Assembly: GCA_963749905.1 (NCBI GenBank)
Contig: CAVVOF010000004.1
Span: 558,001-622,000, forward strand
Source: UBA10649 sp963749905
GTDB lineage: Bacteria; Actinomycetota; Actinomycetes; S36-B12
Reading direction: 5' to 3'
DNA: 64,000 nucleotides
Both the position numbers and the translations under genes were made by a program. How positions within the stretch are numbered: position 1 is the stretch's first letter; each line of letters opens with the position of its first letter. A model generated the notes under the pieces. It did not search any database, had not been told where the DNA came from, and saw nothing but the letters and a program-made list of their open reading frames with translations. Shown here piece by piece: positions 44,980 through 53,047 of the stretch.

Positions 44980-47484
44980 ATGACGTCGACCACCGATGGA
45001 CTGCCCACTGCCCCGACCACGGACCTACCCGACCGAGCCCGGGTCGTGATCATCGGCGGGGGCGTCATCGGAGCCAGCATCGCCTACCACCTCGCGCACC
45101 TGGGGTGGACGGACACTGTGCTGCTGGAGCAGCACGAGCTCACGGCGGGCACGACCTGGCACGCCGCCGGGCTGATCACCGTGGCCGGCATGACCAACCC
45201 GACCAGCCTGCACTTCTACCAGCGCTCCCGCTATCTCTACCCGAGGCTGGAGGAGGAGACCGGACACTCGACCGGCTGGCGGGAGATCGGGCACCTCGGC
45301 CTGGCGGCGAATCCACAGCGCCGCGAGGCGCTCAGGCGCGAAGCCGCATGGATGGCCGGGCACGGGATCGACGAGTTCGAGCTCTCGCCGCGGGAACTCG
45401 CCGACATGTGGCCGCTCATGCGGACGGACGACCTCATCTCCGGGTTCTTCACCCCCAGCGACGGGCGCGCCGACCCGGTCGGAGTCACAGTGGCGCTGGC
45501 GAAGGGCGCTCGTCAGCTCGGCGCGTCGATCATCGACGGCGTGCGCGTCACGGGAGTGGAGACCGTCGGACGCCGGGTGACCGGAGTACTGACGGACCGC
45601 GGCCGCATCGAGACCGAGCTTGTGGTCAACGCCGCCGGCATGTGGGCCCGCCAACTGGCCCAGCGGTCCGGGGTCACGGTCCCGCTTCAGGCGGCAGAGC
45701 ACTACTACCTCATCACCGACACCGTCCCCGGTATGGATCCCGATCTCGCCGTGATCGAGGACGCAGACCGCTACGGCTACTACCGGCCGGAGGGCGACGG
45801 GATGCTCGTCGGCCTGTTCGAGCCCGAGGGCGCGGCATGGTCGGTCGACGGGGTCGCCGACTCTTTCGCCTTCGGCACCCTCCCGCCGGACTGGGAGCGC
45901 ATGGAGCCGTTCCTCGCCCTCGCCCTGGACCGGGTGCCCTCGCTCGCCGGCATCGGTGTCCGGACCTTCTTCTGCGGCCCGGAGTCGTTCACGCCCGACC
46001 TGCACCCGATGGTCGGACCGGTCCCCGAGCTGGACGGCTACTTCGTCGCGGCCGGCATGAACTCCCTCGGGATCCTGTCGGCGGGCGGCGTCGGCGACGT
46101 GGTCGCGTCGTGGATCGTGGACGGGGTGCCACCGGTCGACGTCACCGGCTTCGCCCCCGATCGGGCCGCCTTGCACGAGACCACCCCGCGCTTCCGCGCT
46201 GAGCGGGTCGTCGAGCAGCTCGGTGCCTCGTTCGGCGACTCGTGGTACCCGACGTGGAAGCAGCACACCGCCCGCAACGTCCGCCGGTCAGCGCTGCACG
46301 ATCGGCACGTGGCCGACGGCGCCCACTTCAACGCGAGCGTCGGGTGGGAGTTCGCCGAGTGGTTCGACGAGCCGGGCAACCCCGTCGCGACCGTCCCGGG
46401 CTTCGACCGCCAGCCCTCCTTCCCGCTGGTGGCCAAGGAGCATCGGGCGGTGCGTGAGGACGTCGGGATCTTGGACATGTCGCTGATGGCGAAGTTCCGG
46501 GTGCAGGGCCCCGCCGCCGCCGACGTGCTGAGCCGGCTGTCCGCCAACAACGTCACCCGTGAGGTCGGGCGGCTGGTCTACACCCAATGGCTCAACGCGG
46601 CCGGCGGCATCGTCGCGGACCTCACCGTCACCCGACTGGGCGAGGAGGACTTCCTCGTCGTCGCCAGTGACCTGATCCACCGGCGGGTCGAGCCGGCGAT
46701 CCGTCGTGAGAGCCGGCCGGGCGAGACGGTCGTGGTCACGGACGTCACGTCCGCCTACACCCTGCTCACCGTTCAGGGACCCCGCTCACGCACGCTCCTC
46801 TCCCGATTCACCGAGGCCGACCTGTCGAACGCGGCCTTCCCGTACTTGACCAGCCGTCACATCCACGTCGGCTACGCGCCGGTCATCGCCTCGCGCGTGA
46901 CGTACGTCGGAGAACTCGGGTGGGAGCTGTACGTGCCGACCGAGTACGCCGTCGGCCTGTACGGCGATCTGCTGGACGGCGGTCACGACCTGGGCGTGCG
47001 CCCGGTCGGCATGGCCGCCATGTCAGGACTGAGGCTGGAGAAGGGCTACCGCGACATCGGTATCGACATCGACAACCTGGACAACCCGATCGAGGCGGGA
47101 CTGGGCTTCGCCGTCGCGTGGGACAAGCCGGGCGGCTTCGTCGGACGCGACGCCCTCCTGCAGGCGAGGGAGGCCGGGGCGCCGAGCATGCGGATCCTCG
47201 GGGTGCGGCTGCTCGACCCGGACGTGGACCTCTTCGGGAACGAACCCGTCCTGGTCGATGGCGAATGGGCGGGCTACGTTCGGGCGGCCGCCTTCGGCCA
47301 CACGGTCGGGTCCGCTGTCGGGTTGGCCGAGATCTCGAACGCCGGGGGCGTCACGGCCGAGTGGCTGCGAGCGCATGAGTTCACCGTCCGCACCGGGAGG
47401 GGAGATCTGCCCGCCGTCGTGCAGGAGGCTCCCTTCTACGACCCGAAGCGCGAGCGCATCCTGGCGAAGGAACACGCCGGCTGA
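44980..47484 (+). CDS. FAD-dependent amine dehydrogenase fused to GcvT-like folate domain
   Basis: 834 residues like dimethylglycine or sarcosine dehydrogenase, which demethylates the amine and passes the carbon to tetrahydrofolate. The DAO domain starts VVIIGGGVIGASIAYHLAHL; His61 in TAGTTWHAAGLITVAG matches the position of covalent histidyl-FAD in DMGDH. The GCV_T part begins near residue 430 and has SAYTLLTVQGPRS and YVGELGWELYVP, and a C-terminal barrel ends the chain. ATG at 44980. No glycine betaine genes are adjacent; substrate inferred. Confidence 0.9.
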   Translation: MTSTTDGLPTAPTTDLPDRARVVIIGGGVIGASIAYHLAHLGWTDTVLLEQHELTAGTTWHAAGLITVAGMTNPTSLHFYQRSRYLYPRLEEETGHSTGWREIGHLGLAANPQRREALRREAAWMAGHGIDEFELSPRELADMWPLMRTDDLISGFFTPSDGRADPVGVTVALAKGARQLGASIIDGVRVTGVETVGRRVTGVLTDRGRIETELVVNAAGMWARQLAQRSGVTVPLQAAEHYYLITDTVPGMDPDLAVIEDADRYGYYRPEGDGMLVGLFEPEGAAWSVDGVADSFAFGTLPPDWERMEPFLALALDRVPSLAGIGVRTFFCGPESFTPDLHPMVGPVPELDGYFVAAGMNSLGILSAGGVGDVVASWIVDGVPPVDVTGFAPDRAALHETTPRFRAERVVEQLGASFGDSWYPTWKQHTARNVRRSALHDRHVADGAHFNASVGWEFAEWFDEPGNPVATVPGFDRQPSFPLVAKEHRAVREDVGILDMSLMAKFRVQGPAAADVLSRLSANNVTREVGRLVYTQWLNAAGGIVADLTVTRLGEEDFLVVASDLIHRRVEPAIRRESRPGETVVVTDVTSAYTLLTVQGPRSRTLLSRFTEADLSNAAFPYLTSRHIHVGYAPVIASRVTYVGELGWELYVPTEYAVGLYGDLLDGGHDLGVRPVGMAAMSGLRLEKGYRDIGIDIDNLDNPIEAGLGFAVAWDKPGGFVGRDALLQAREAGAPSMRILGVRLLDPDVDLFGNEPVLVDGEWAGYVRAAAFGHTVGSAVGLAEISNAGGVTAEWLRAHEFTVRTGRGDLPAVVQEAPFYDPKRERILAKEHAG

Positions 47485-47630
47485 CGGCCGGGCCGAGCGA
47501 CTACTCGCCGCGCCGAGGCGGACTCAGCTGCGGACGGCGAGATCGACCATCCGGCTCACCAGACACGCCGGCATCAGGAATCCGATGGCGGCGTTCGAAC
47601 GCGCTCATCCAAGCGGGCCTGTCTGTGCGT

Positions 47631-47666
47631 CGAGGGGTGCAGCATCAGCAGACGCTGCACCCCTCG
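47631..47666. terminator. Hairpin terminator downstream of small secreted gene
   Basis: Thirteen-bp arms CGAGGGGTGCAGC / GCTGCACCCCTCG around a ten-base loop, 17 bases beyond the stop at 47684 on the minus strand. Serves that gene and possibly the GcvT-fused gene on the other side. The rest of 47485-47630 holds only a short palindrome GCGTTCGAACGC at 47591-47602. Confidence 0.8.
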
Positions 47667-47683
47667 TGCCGTCAAGCGATTGG

Positions 47684-47914
47684 CTACGCGCACCCGTGCG
47701 CATCGGCAAGACCGCTTTCGACGAAGTTCATCGCTCCGCCCACTGAGCCTTCGACGTGACCGCTTGCACGTGCCATCGAAACCAGCTGGCCGTAGCTCGC
47801 GCCACAACCATCCTTGATCGTCTTGCCGTAGCCGTTGCCAGCCGCGTGCGCCGTCCCGGCACTGAAGCCGAAGATCAGCACCGATGCGCCCAGAGCAGCG
47901 AGTGTCTTCTTCAT
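47684..47914 (-). CDS. Small secreted protein
   Basis: 76 residues: signal peptide (MKKTLAALGASVLIFGFSAG, cleavage after THA), then a mature part of about 50 residues with GYGKTIKDGCGASYGQLVSM and a C-terminal cysteine (DAHGCA), so one disulfide is possible. ATG at 47914 with GAGGAGG eight bases upstream, which decides the start against the longer frame to 48097. Family and role unknown. The 188 bases up to tRNA-Arg hold its promoter region; no clear -10/-35 pair stands out. Confidence 0.8.
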   Translation of the reverse strand: MKKTLAALGASVLIFGFSAGTAHAAGNGYGKTIKDGCGASYGQLVSMARASGHVEGSVGGAMNFVESGLADAHGCA

Positions 47915-48102
47915 TCGTGATACCTCCTCGGTTGTGCCCCCAGCCAACGTTGAGAAGACGCTATGCCCGAATGCAGGGATCGGCATCTTGAGACGTCGCA
48001 GGGCTTCCACACCCGACGGGAACTCCGGCACGTGTCCCCGGCGAGCCCGGATGGAGTCCTTCCTTAGACTCTGCGTTGCGCCGAAGGATTGGCGCATATC
48101 CC

Positions 48103-48175
48103 GGCTCCGTAGCTCAGGGGATAGAGCAGAGGTTTCCTAAACCTTGTGTCGCAGGTTCGAATCCTGCCGGGGCCA
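48103..48175 (+). tRNA. tRNA-Arg (anticodon CCT)
   Basis: 73-nt cloverleaf. Acceptor GGCTCCG pairs with CGGGGCC, the D arm has TAGCTCAGGGGATAGAGCA, the anticodon stem GAGGT/ACCTT encloses TTCCTAA (anticodon CCT, reading AGG), and the T arm has GCAGGTTCGAATCCTGC. Discriminator A, with CCA encoded at 48176-48178. The DUF222/HNH gene ends 28 bases further on. Confidence 0.96.
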
Positions 48176-48205
48176 CCAGTTCCGGGGACGTGGGGAATCG
48201 GCGCA

Positions 48206-49679
48206 TCAGAACGGCGCTGCGTGCTCGGTCCGTGTGACTTCGGGTGGAACCAGTTCTGGCGGCGCGTGGTCGTACACCCTGCCGAGGGGTGATCGCCAGG
48301 TGCAGGCGCCGGAGCGTTTGCTTTGGGTGATGGTCCAGCCGCCGAGGGTCTTGAGCTGGTGGTGATGCTTGCAGAGGGCCCCGAGGTTGGCGAGGTCCGT
48401 GGGACCGCCGCTGTCCCAGGGGTCTGCGTGGTCGATCTCGCAGGTGGCGGCGGCCCGGGTGCAGCCGGGGAACCGGCAGGTCCCGTCCCGCAGGGTGACC
48501 AGGTGACGTTGGGTGTCGGAGATCGCGTACCGGGTGCGTCCGGCGTCGACGATGCACCCCCCGGCGTCGACCACGAGCCGGCGGAGGGTGGAGGTCGGGG
48601 CCACATCGGCGAGCAGCTCGCGGATCGCGTCGGCGGTTGCCGGCTCACCCGCCACCGACCCGCCCGCCGTGGCGGTGCCGTTGGGGTAGAGGAGCGTGGC
48701 GAGAGGGACGACGACGTTGACCTGTGCGGCGACCTTCGCCTCCTGCACGGGGCCGTCAACGCGCGCGACGCTGCCGGGGTCGCCGAGGACGAGCGTGGTC
48801 AACGCGGCGATGCGCCGTTGGCCGCCGGTGACGCAGCCTGCACCGGTCTCGAACCGCGGGTCCTTCGCGAGCGTGGTGATCGCGTCCATCACCGCGGCGC
48901 CATGGGCCAGGGGCAGGACGGCGGTGAGTTCGCAGGAGCCGTTCTCCGTCGGGGTCAGCCAGACCCCGTGCTCGCGTTCTGCGGTGTCCTGGCGGCGCTG
49001 CGCGGCGCCCAACGGGTCGACGGTGAGGACCATCGCCTTGGTCTTCCGCGCAGACTGACCCGGCGGTGTGGTGGTGGCGTACGGAACGACGACGGCGAGG
49101 ATGCGTCCGCACTGCGCCGCATAGTCCTCAGCCCGGTACGCGTCGCCGGCAGCGGGGAGCCGGGTGAGTTCCCGGGCGATCGCGGCCGCGTGACCTGCGG
49201 AGATGCTCCCGGCGTCCAGGGCGTCCCTCAGCGGGGCCATCGGTCCGGCGAGGTCCCGGGCGTGCTCGAGCTGGACGTCCATCGCCCGCGGCCCGATCCG
49301 CAGCGCCGCCGCCAGCTCCGCCGAGGCGAGCATCTCCGCAGTCACGAACCCCCGCGCTGACAGCGCGCTGGCCTGCATCGGCGTCACTGACCAGCCGCGC
49401 CGCCACATCGGCACGGACCCTCGCCTGGAACCCCGCGACGTACGCCGCGAACCGTTCGACCTGCTGCGCGAACGTGACCGCCGCATCCGCTGACAGACCG
49501 GCCGGGTCCACCGCGAGCAGGTGCACCAGCAGACCAGGACCCGTTGGCCGGGACACGGCCGCCGCCAACGCATCCGTCCACGGAGCCTCGAGCTCGGGCA
49601 CCTCGTCCAGCCACTCCGGCACCTCGTCCACCGGAGGCAGCAAATCGGCCGCCATGAGGGGGATGGAAGGTTCGAACAT
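48206..49679 (-). pseudogene. DUF222/HNH endonuclease-domain protein (13E12 repeat family), +1 frameshift
   Basis: 490-residue protein if repaired: an N-terminal DUF222 region (VDEVPEWLDEVPELEAPW..), then AEMLASAELAAALRIGPRA, and a C-terminal HNH nuclease with CRFPGCTRAAATCEIDHADP and NLGALCKHHHQLK. The frame changes at the CCCCC run 49349-49353; one C fewer joins the two parts. Starts at ATG 49679 inside a LexA box. The family expands in actinobacteria (REP13E12 in M. tuberculosis) and is DNA-damage inducible. Adjacent to a tRNA gene. Confidence 0.87.
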
Positions 49680-49692
49680 GTGTTCGATTCTA
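49672..49692 (-). promoter_or_regulatory. LexA/SOS box with overlapping -10 and leaderless start of the DUF222 gene
   Basis: TCGAAC-N4-GTTCGA at 49672-49687 is a perfect actinobacterial SOS box. It covers the ATG (49679-49677) and adjoins a -10 hexamer TAGAAT (49692-49687 on the minus strand). Only seven bases separate the -10 from the ATG, so the transcript would begin at or next to the start codon. A -35-like TTGCAT lies 17 bases upstream of the -10. LexA bound here would block transcription directly. Confidence 0.85.
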
Positions 49693-49859
49693 CTGTCTTC
49701 GCGTGACAGATGCAACCCCCCTACCCCAGGAAAGTCGTTGCACCGCAATGAGATTTCGTTACTGGTGCCACAATCGCTGGCAGCCGCCAAGGTCAGCGAC
49801 GAGCGATCGAACCGAGCGGACGTCCAGACGTGAAGGTCCCGCGCCCCTAGCCTGACGTC

Positions 49860-51761
49860 GTGTCGCCAGCGTGGAACCGCTACCTGCCGATCACGGGGTG
49901 GCTCCCGCAGTATCGGCGGCGCCTCGTCGCGGGCGATCTGCTCGCCGGGCTGGTCGTCGCGGCGCTCGCCGTTCCACAGTCGCTCGGCTACGCCAGCATC
50001 GCCGGCGTCCCCATCATCGTCGGCCTGTACGCCATCCCGCTGGCGCTGGTGGCCTACGCGGTCCTCGGCTCGTCGCCCCAGCTGATCGTCGGACCGGTGT
50101 CGACGGTCTCCGTCCTCACCGGGTCGCTGGTGGCGGACATGGCACAGGGGGATCCGGCCCGAGCGGTGCCACTGGCGTCGGCGCTGGCGATCGGCGCAGG
50201 GATCGGGCTGCTCATCGGTGGGCTCACGCGACTGGGCTGGGCGGCGGAGTTCATGTCCCGGCCGATCGTGACGGGCTTCGTCTTCGGCCTGGTCATCCTC
50301 ATCATCATCGGCGAGATCCCCAGCCTGCTCGGCATGCCGGCCACGGCCGGCGAGGTCCCGAGCCGGGTCTGGTCCATCCTCACCTCGCTGACGGACGTCA
50401 ACGCGACCACAGCGGTCCTCGGCCTGGTGTCGCTCGCCATCCTCTTCGCCGGTGCCAGGTTCGCGCCTCGGATCCCGTGGGGCCTCGTCGTGCTCGTCGG
50501 CGCCATCGTGCTGTCGCGCACGTTCGACCTGTCCGCACAGGGCGTCGTCACGGTGGGGTCGGTGCCCCAAGGGCTGCCCCCGTTCGGCCTGCCCGGCATC
50601 CCCATGAGCGACCTCGGCCCCGTCGCCGTCGGGGGCCTGGCACTGGCACTCGTGGGCCTCGCCGAGGGCTTGAGCGCCGCGCGGCTGTTCGCAGCTCGCG
50701 ACGGCTACGCGATCGACACCAACCAGGAACTGCTCGCCACCGGGGCGGCGAACGTGGCGGCGGGCCTGTCCGGCGGACTCGGCGTCGCGGGGTCGCTGTC
50801 CAAGACTGCCGCCTCGCGGCGCTCGGGCGGCCGCACCCAGTTGACCGGTGTCACCGCCGCGCTGCTCGTCGTCGTCGTGCTCGTCGCGCTGGCCGACACG
50901 CTCGCTCCGTTGCCGAGGGCAGCACTCTCGGCCATCGTCATCCAGGCGGTGTGGGGGCTGATGGACGTGTCCGCCCTGCGTCGCTACCAGTCCATCCGGC
51001 GCAACGACTTCACGTCCGCGATCGCCGCGATGATCGGCGTGCTCGCTCTCGGGCCGCTCTACGGGCTTCTCGTCGCGGTCGGGCTCGCGGTGCTGGGCCT
51101 GGTGTACCGGTCGAGCAGGGTCGAGACCGACGTGATGGGCAAGGTGCCCAGCGAGAAGGCGGCGTGGGGCAGTCTCACCGACCACCCCGAGCGCAGGACC
51201 TACGACGGAATCCTGGTGCTGCGCCTCGATGTGCCGCTGTTCTGGGCCAACGCCTCAGAGATCCACGACCGGGTGCTCGCCACGGTCGACGAGAACCCCG
51301 ACACCCGGGTGCTGCTGATCGACCTCGAGGCCACCAGCCAGCTCGACACGACGAGCATCGACATGCTGGAAATCCTGCTCGCGAGGCTGCGCGAGCGCGA
51401 CATCGAGCTGTATCTGGTGCGGGTCTTCTACCGCGCGCGCCTCACACTCGCCAGGGCCGGCTTCATCGAGCAGCTCGGTGAGGATCACATGTGGCACAGC
51501 ATCTCGGCGGGCGTCAGGGCGGCGCGCGCGGCGCTGCATCTCACCAAGAAGTCACACGCGCAAGCGGTCCCCTGGCCCAAGGTGCCGGAGCCCGACGAGG
51601 ACATCGACCAGCCCGATGAGTCCGCGACCGAGCGGATCGTTCTCGACCTCGACACGAGCCCGCCGGACAACGCGCCGGTCGACGAGGTCGCCCCCCGTGG
51701 CGGGTACCAGGACCCCGAACGCCTCCGGAAGCGCTCCAAGGACCGCCGCCGGCGAACCTGA
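49860..51761 (+). CDS. SulP family anion transporter with STAS domain
   Basis: 633 residues: about 12 membrane helices starting with LVAGDLLAGLVVAALAVPQSLGYA, the SulP helix-1 signature, and VGPVSTVSVLTG, then a cytoplasmic STAS domain (about 435 to 550, with VLLIDLEATSQLDTTSIDML) and an acidic-to-basic tail ending KRSKDRRRRT. Transports sulfate, bicarbonate or another anion with a proton or sodium ion. GTG start. No cysteine-synthesis genes nearby, so the substrate is open. Confidence 0.92.
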   Translation: MSPAWNRYLPITGWLPQYRRRLVAGDLLAGLVVAALAVPQSLGYASIAGVPIIVGLYAIPLALVAYAVLGSSPQLIVGPVSTVSVLTGSLVADMAQGDPARAVPLASALAIGAGIGLLIGGLTRLGWAAEFMSRPIVTGFVFGLVILIIIGEIPSLLGMPATAGEVPSRVWSILTSLTDVNATTAVLGLVSLAILFAGARFAPRIPWGLVVLVGAIVLSRTFDLSAQGVVTVGSVPQGLPPFGLPGIPMSDLGPVAVGGLALALVGLAEGLSAARLFAARDGYAIDTNQELLATGAANVAAGLSGGLGVAGSLSKTAASRRSGGRTQLTGVTAALLVVVVLVALADTLAPLPRAALSAIVIQAVWGLMDVSALRRYQSIRRNDFTSAIAAMIGVLALGPLYGLLVAVGLAVLGLVYRSSRVETDVMGKVPSEKAAWGSLTDHPERRTYDGILVLRLDVPLFWANASEIHDRVLATVDENPDTRVLLIDLEATSQLDTTSIDMLEILLARLRERDIELYLVRVFYRARLTLARAGFIEQLGEDHMWHSISAGVRAARAALHLTKKSHAQAVPWPKVPEPDEDIDQPDESATERIVLDLDTSPPDNAPVDEVAPRGGYQDPERLRKRSKDRRRRT

Positions 51762-51774
51762 CCGGGTCGAGCGG

Positions 51775-52227
51775 TCAGCGGTCGGCCCGGGGCCACCGCC
51801 AGGCCAGCACGGTGATCGTCACGGTCAGGCAGATCTCGACGACGCTGTAGAAGACGTAGAACGCCCACACGCCAGCCTCGTCGGGCATGAGCACCGCGCC
51901 GAGTGCCACGAGCGTGTAGAGGATGCCGACGATCACGTTCAGCCACCTCGCGGCGCCTGCCGGGAGCAGGTAGGACAACGCCACCATCAGGGCGGGAATC
52001 GTCATGAGCACGGCAACGCCGAACAGCCAGCCCTGGGTGATCTCGAAACCGCCGATCTCCCCAGCCTGGATCCTCGCCAGTGCACCGGGCTGGAGCACGA
52101 GCCCCTGGATGTCGGCGTAGATGAACAGGAACATGGTCGCGGCCCACAGCGCGGACAGCGTGCCGCGGATGCTGACATGCCCCCCGACCCGGGCGCGCTC
52201 GCTCACGGCTTCAGTGGTGATGGTCAT
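51775..52227 (-). CDS. DUF6326-like four-helix membrane protein
   Basis: 150 residues with four predicted helices: ALWAATMFLFIYADIQGLVL, VLMTIPALMVALSYLLP, WLNVIVGILYTLVALGAVL and YVFYSVVEICLTVTITVLAW. The FxYxDI of helix 1 and the last-helix pattern fit the DUF6326 family. Start at 52227. Divergent from the TetR gene, with the long palindromic operator between them, so it is probably controlled by that TetR. Function unknown. Confidence 0.8.
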   Translation of the reverse strand: MTITTEAVSERARVGGHVSIRGTLSALWAATMFLFIYADIQGLVLQPGALARIQAGEIGGFEITQGWLFGVAVLMTIPALMVALSYLLPAGAARWLNVIVGILYTLVALGAVLMPDEAGVWAFYVFYSVVEICLTVTITVLAWRWPRADR

Positions 52228-52267
52228 GGTGTCCTCCGGTGATCTGCCCTCGTCTTGCGGCGAGGTG

Positions 52268-52300
52268 GCTTACTTAGTAATCTAGGAGTACTAAGTAAGC
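52268..52300. promoter_or_regulatory. 33-bp palindromic operator between divergent TetR and membrane-protein genes
   Basis: Perfect arms GCTTACTTAGTA and TACTAAGTAAGC, 12 bases each, around a nine-base spacer. AT-rich in a GC-rich genome. Hexamers TAATCT (52278-52283, plus strand) and TAGATT (minus strand, centre of the palindrome) could be the -10 boxes of the two divergent genes. This is the expected design for an autoregulating TetR protein. Confidence 0.87.
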
Positions 52301-52327
52301 TTGTCAACACGTGGGAGGAGCACGCCG

Positions 52328-53047
52328 ATGTCGCCGAGCACTGGCCGGACCCTCAAGGGCCGGCGCGAACCCCTGTCCAGGGACCGCATCCTCGCCGCTG
52401 CCGTGGCGCTGTCCGACCGAGACGGCCTGAGCGGCCTGACGATGCGGAGCCTGGGCGCCGAGCTCGGCGTCGAAGCCATGTCGCTGTACAAGCACGTGGC
52501 GAACAAGGACGAGATCCTCGCCGGGATGGTCGAGCTCGTGCTCGAGCAGATCGACGTCCCCGCCGAGGGCACTCCGTGGCGCGACGCGATGCGCGAGCGG
52601 GCGCACTCCTCGCTTTCCGTCCTGCGCGCCCACCCTTGGGCCATCGGCCTGATCCAGTCGGCGCCGCCGACGATGGCAGTGCTGCGGCACCACGATCGGG
52701 TTTTCGGAATCCTGCGCGCCGGCGGGTTCACGCCCAAGGGCACGTCCATCGCGTTCTCCGTGCTGGCCAGCTACGTGTACGGCTACGTCGTGCAGGAGGC
52801 CAGCTTCCAGTTCACCACCAGCGACGAGCTGCATCAGGCCACCCGGCAGGTCCTCGACACGTTCGACCCGGACACGTACCCGCACCTCACGGAGCTTTCC
52901 AACGAGGTCATCCTGCAGCCGGGCTACACCTACGCCGACGACTTCGATCTCGGCCTCGAGGTCGTCCTCGATGGCCTGCAGACCCTGTTGGAGCGGTCGT
53001 CCACCCTGGCGCCTCGGCGCCGCGGCCGAAGGGAGGCGAAGCGATGA
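52328..53047 (+). CDS. TetR/AcrR family regulator with TetR_C-type domain
   Basis: 239 residues. The HTH is LSRDRILAAAVALSDRDGLS.LTMRSLGAELGVEAMSLYKHVANKDEIL (about 15 to 62), followed by the TetR C-terminal domain type (MRERAHSSLSVLRAHPWAIGLI). ATG at 52328 with GGGAGGAG eight bases before decides the start. The stop overlaps the downstream oxidoreductase start (ATGA). It probably represses itself, that oxidoreductase and the divergent membrane gene through the palindrome at 52268-52300. Confidence 0.92.
   Translation: MSPSTGRTLKGRREPLSRDRILAAAVALSDRDGLSGLTMRSLGAELGVEAMSLYKHVANKDEILAGMVELVLEQIDVPAEGTPWRDAMRERAHSSLSVLRAHPWAIGLIQSAPPTMAVLRHHDRVFGILRAGGFTPKGTSIAFSVLASYVYGYVVQEASFQFTTSDELHQATRQVLDTFDPDTYPHLTELSNEVILQPGYTYADDFDLGLEVVLDGLQTLLERSSTLAPRRRGRREAKR

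Noticed and set aside
47591..47602. Second LexA box at GCGTTCGAACGC
   Set aside because: A short palindrome with no four-base spacer between TCGAAC and GTTCGA halves, and no promoter next to it.
49700..51185. Minus-strand open frame opposite the SulP gene
   Set aside because: Charged, repetitive, non-family sequence typical of shadows of a GC-rich membrane protein gene. SulP motifs on the plus strand are decisive.
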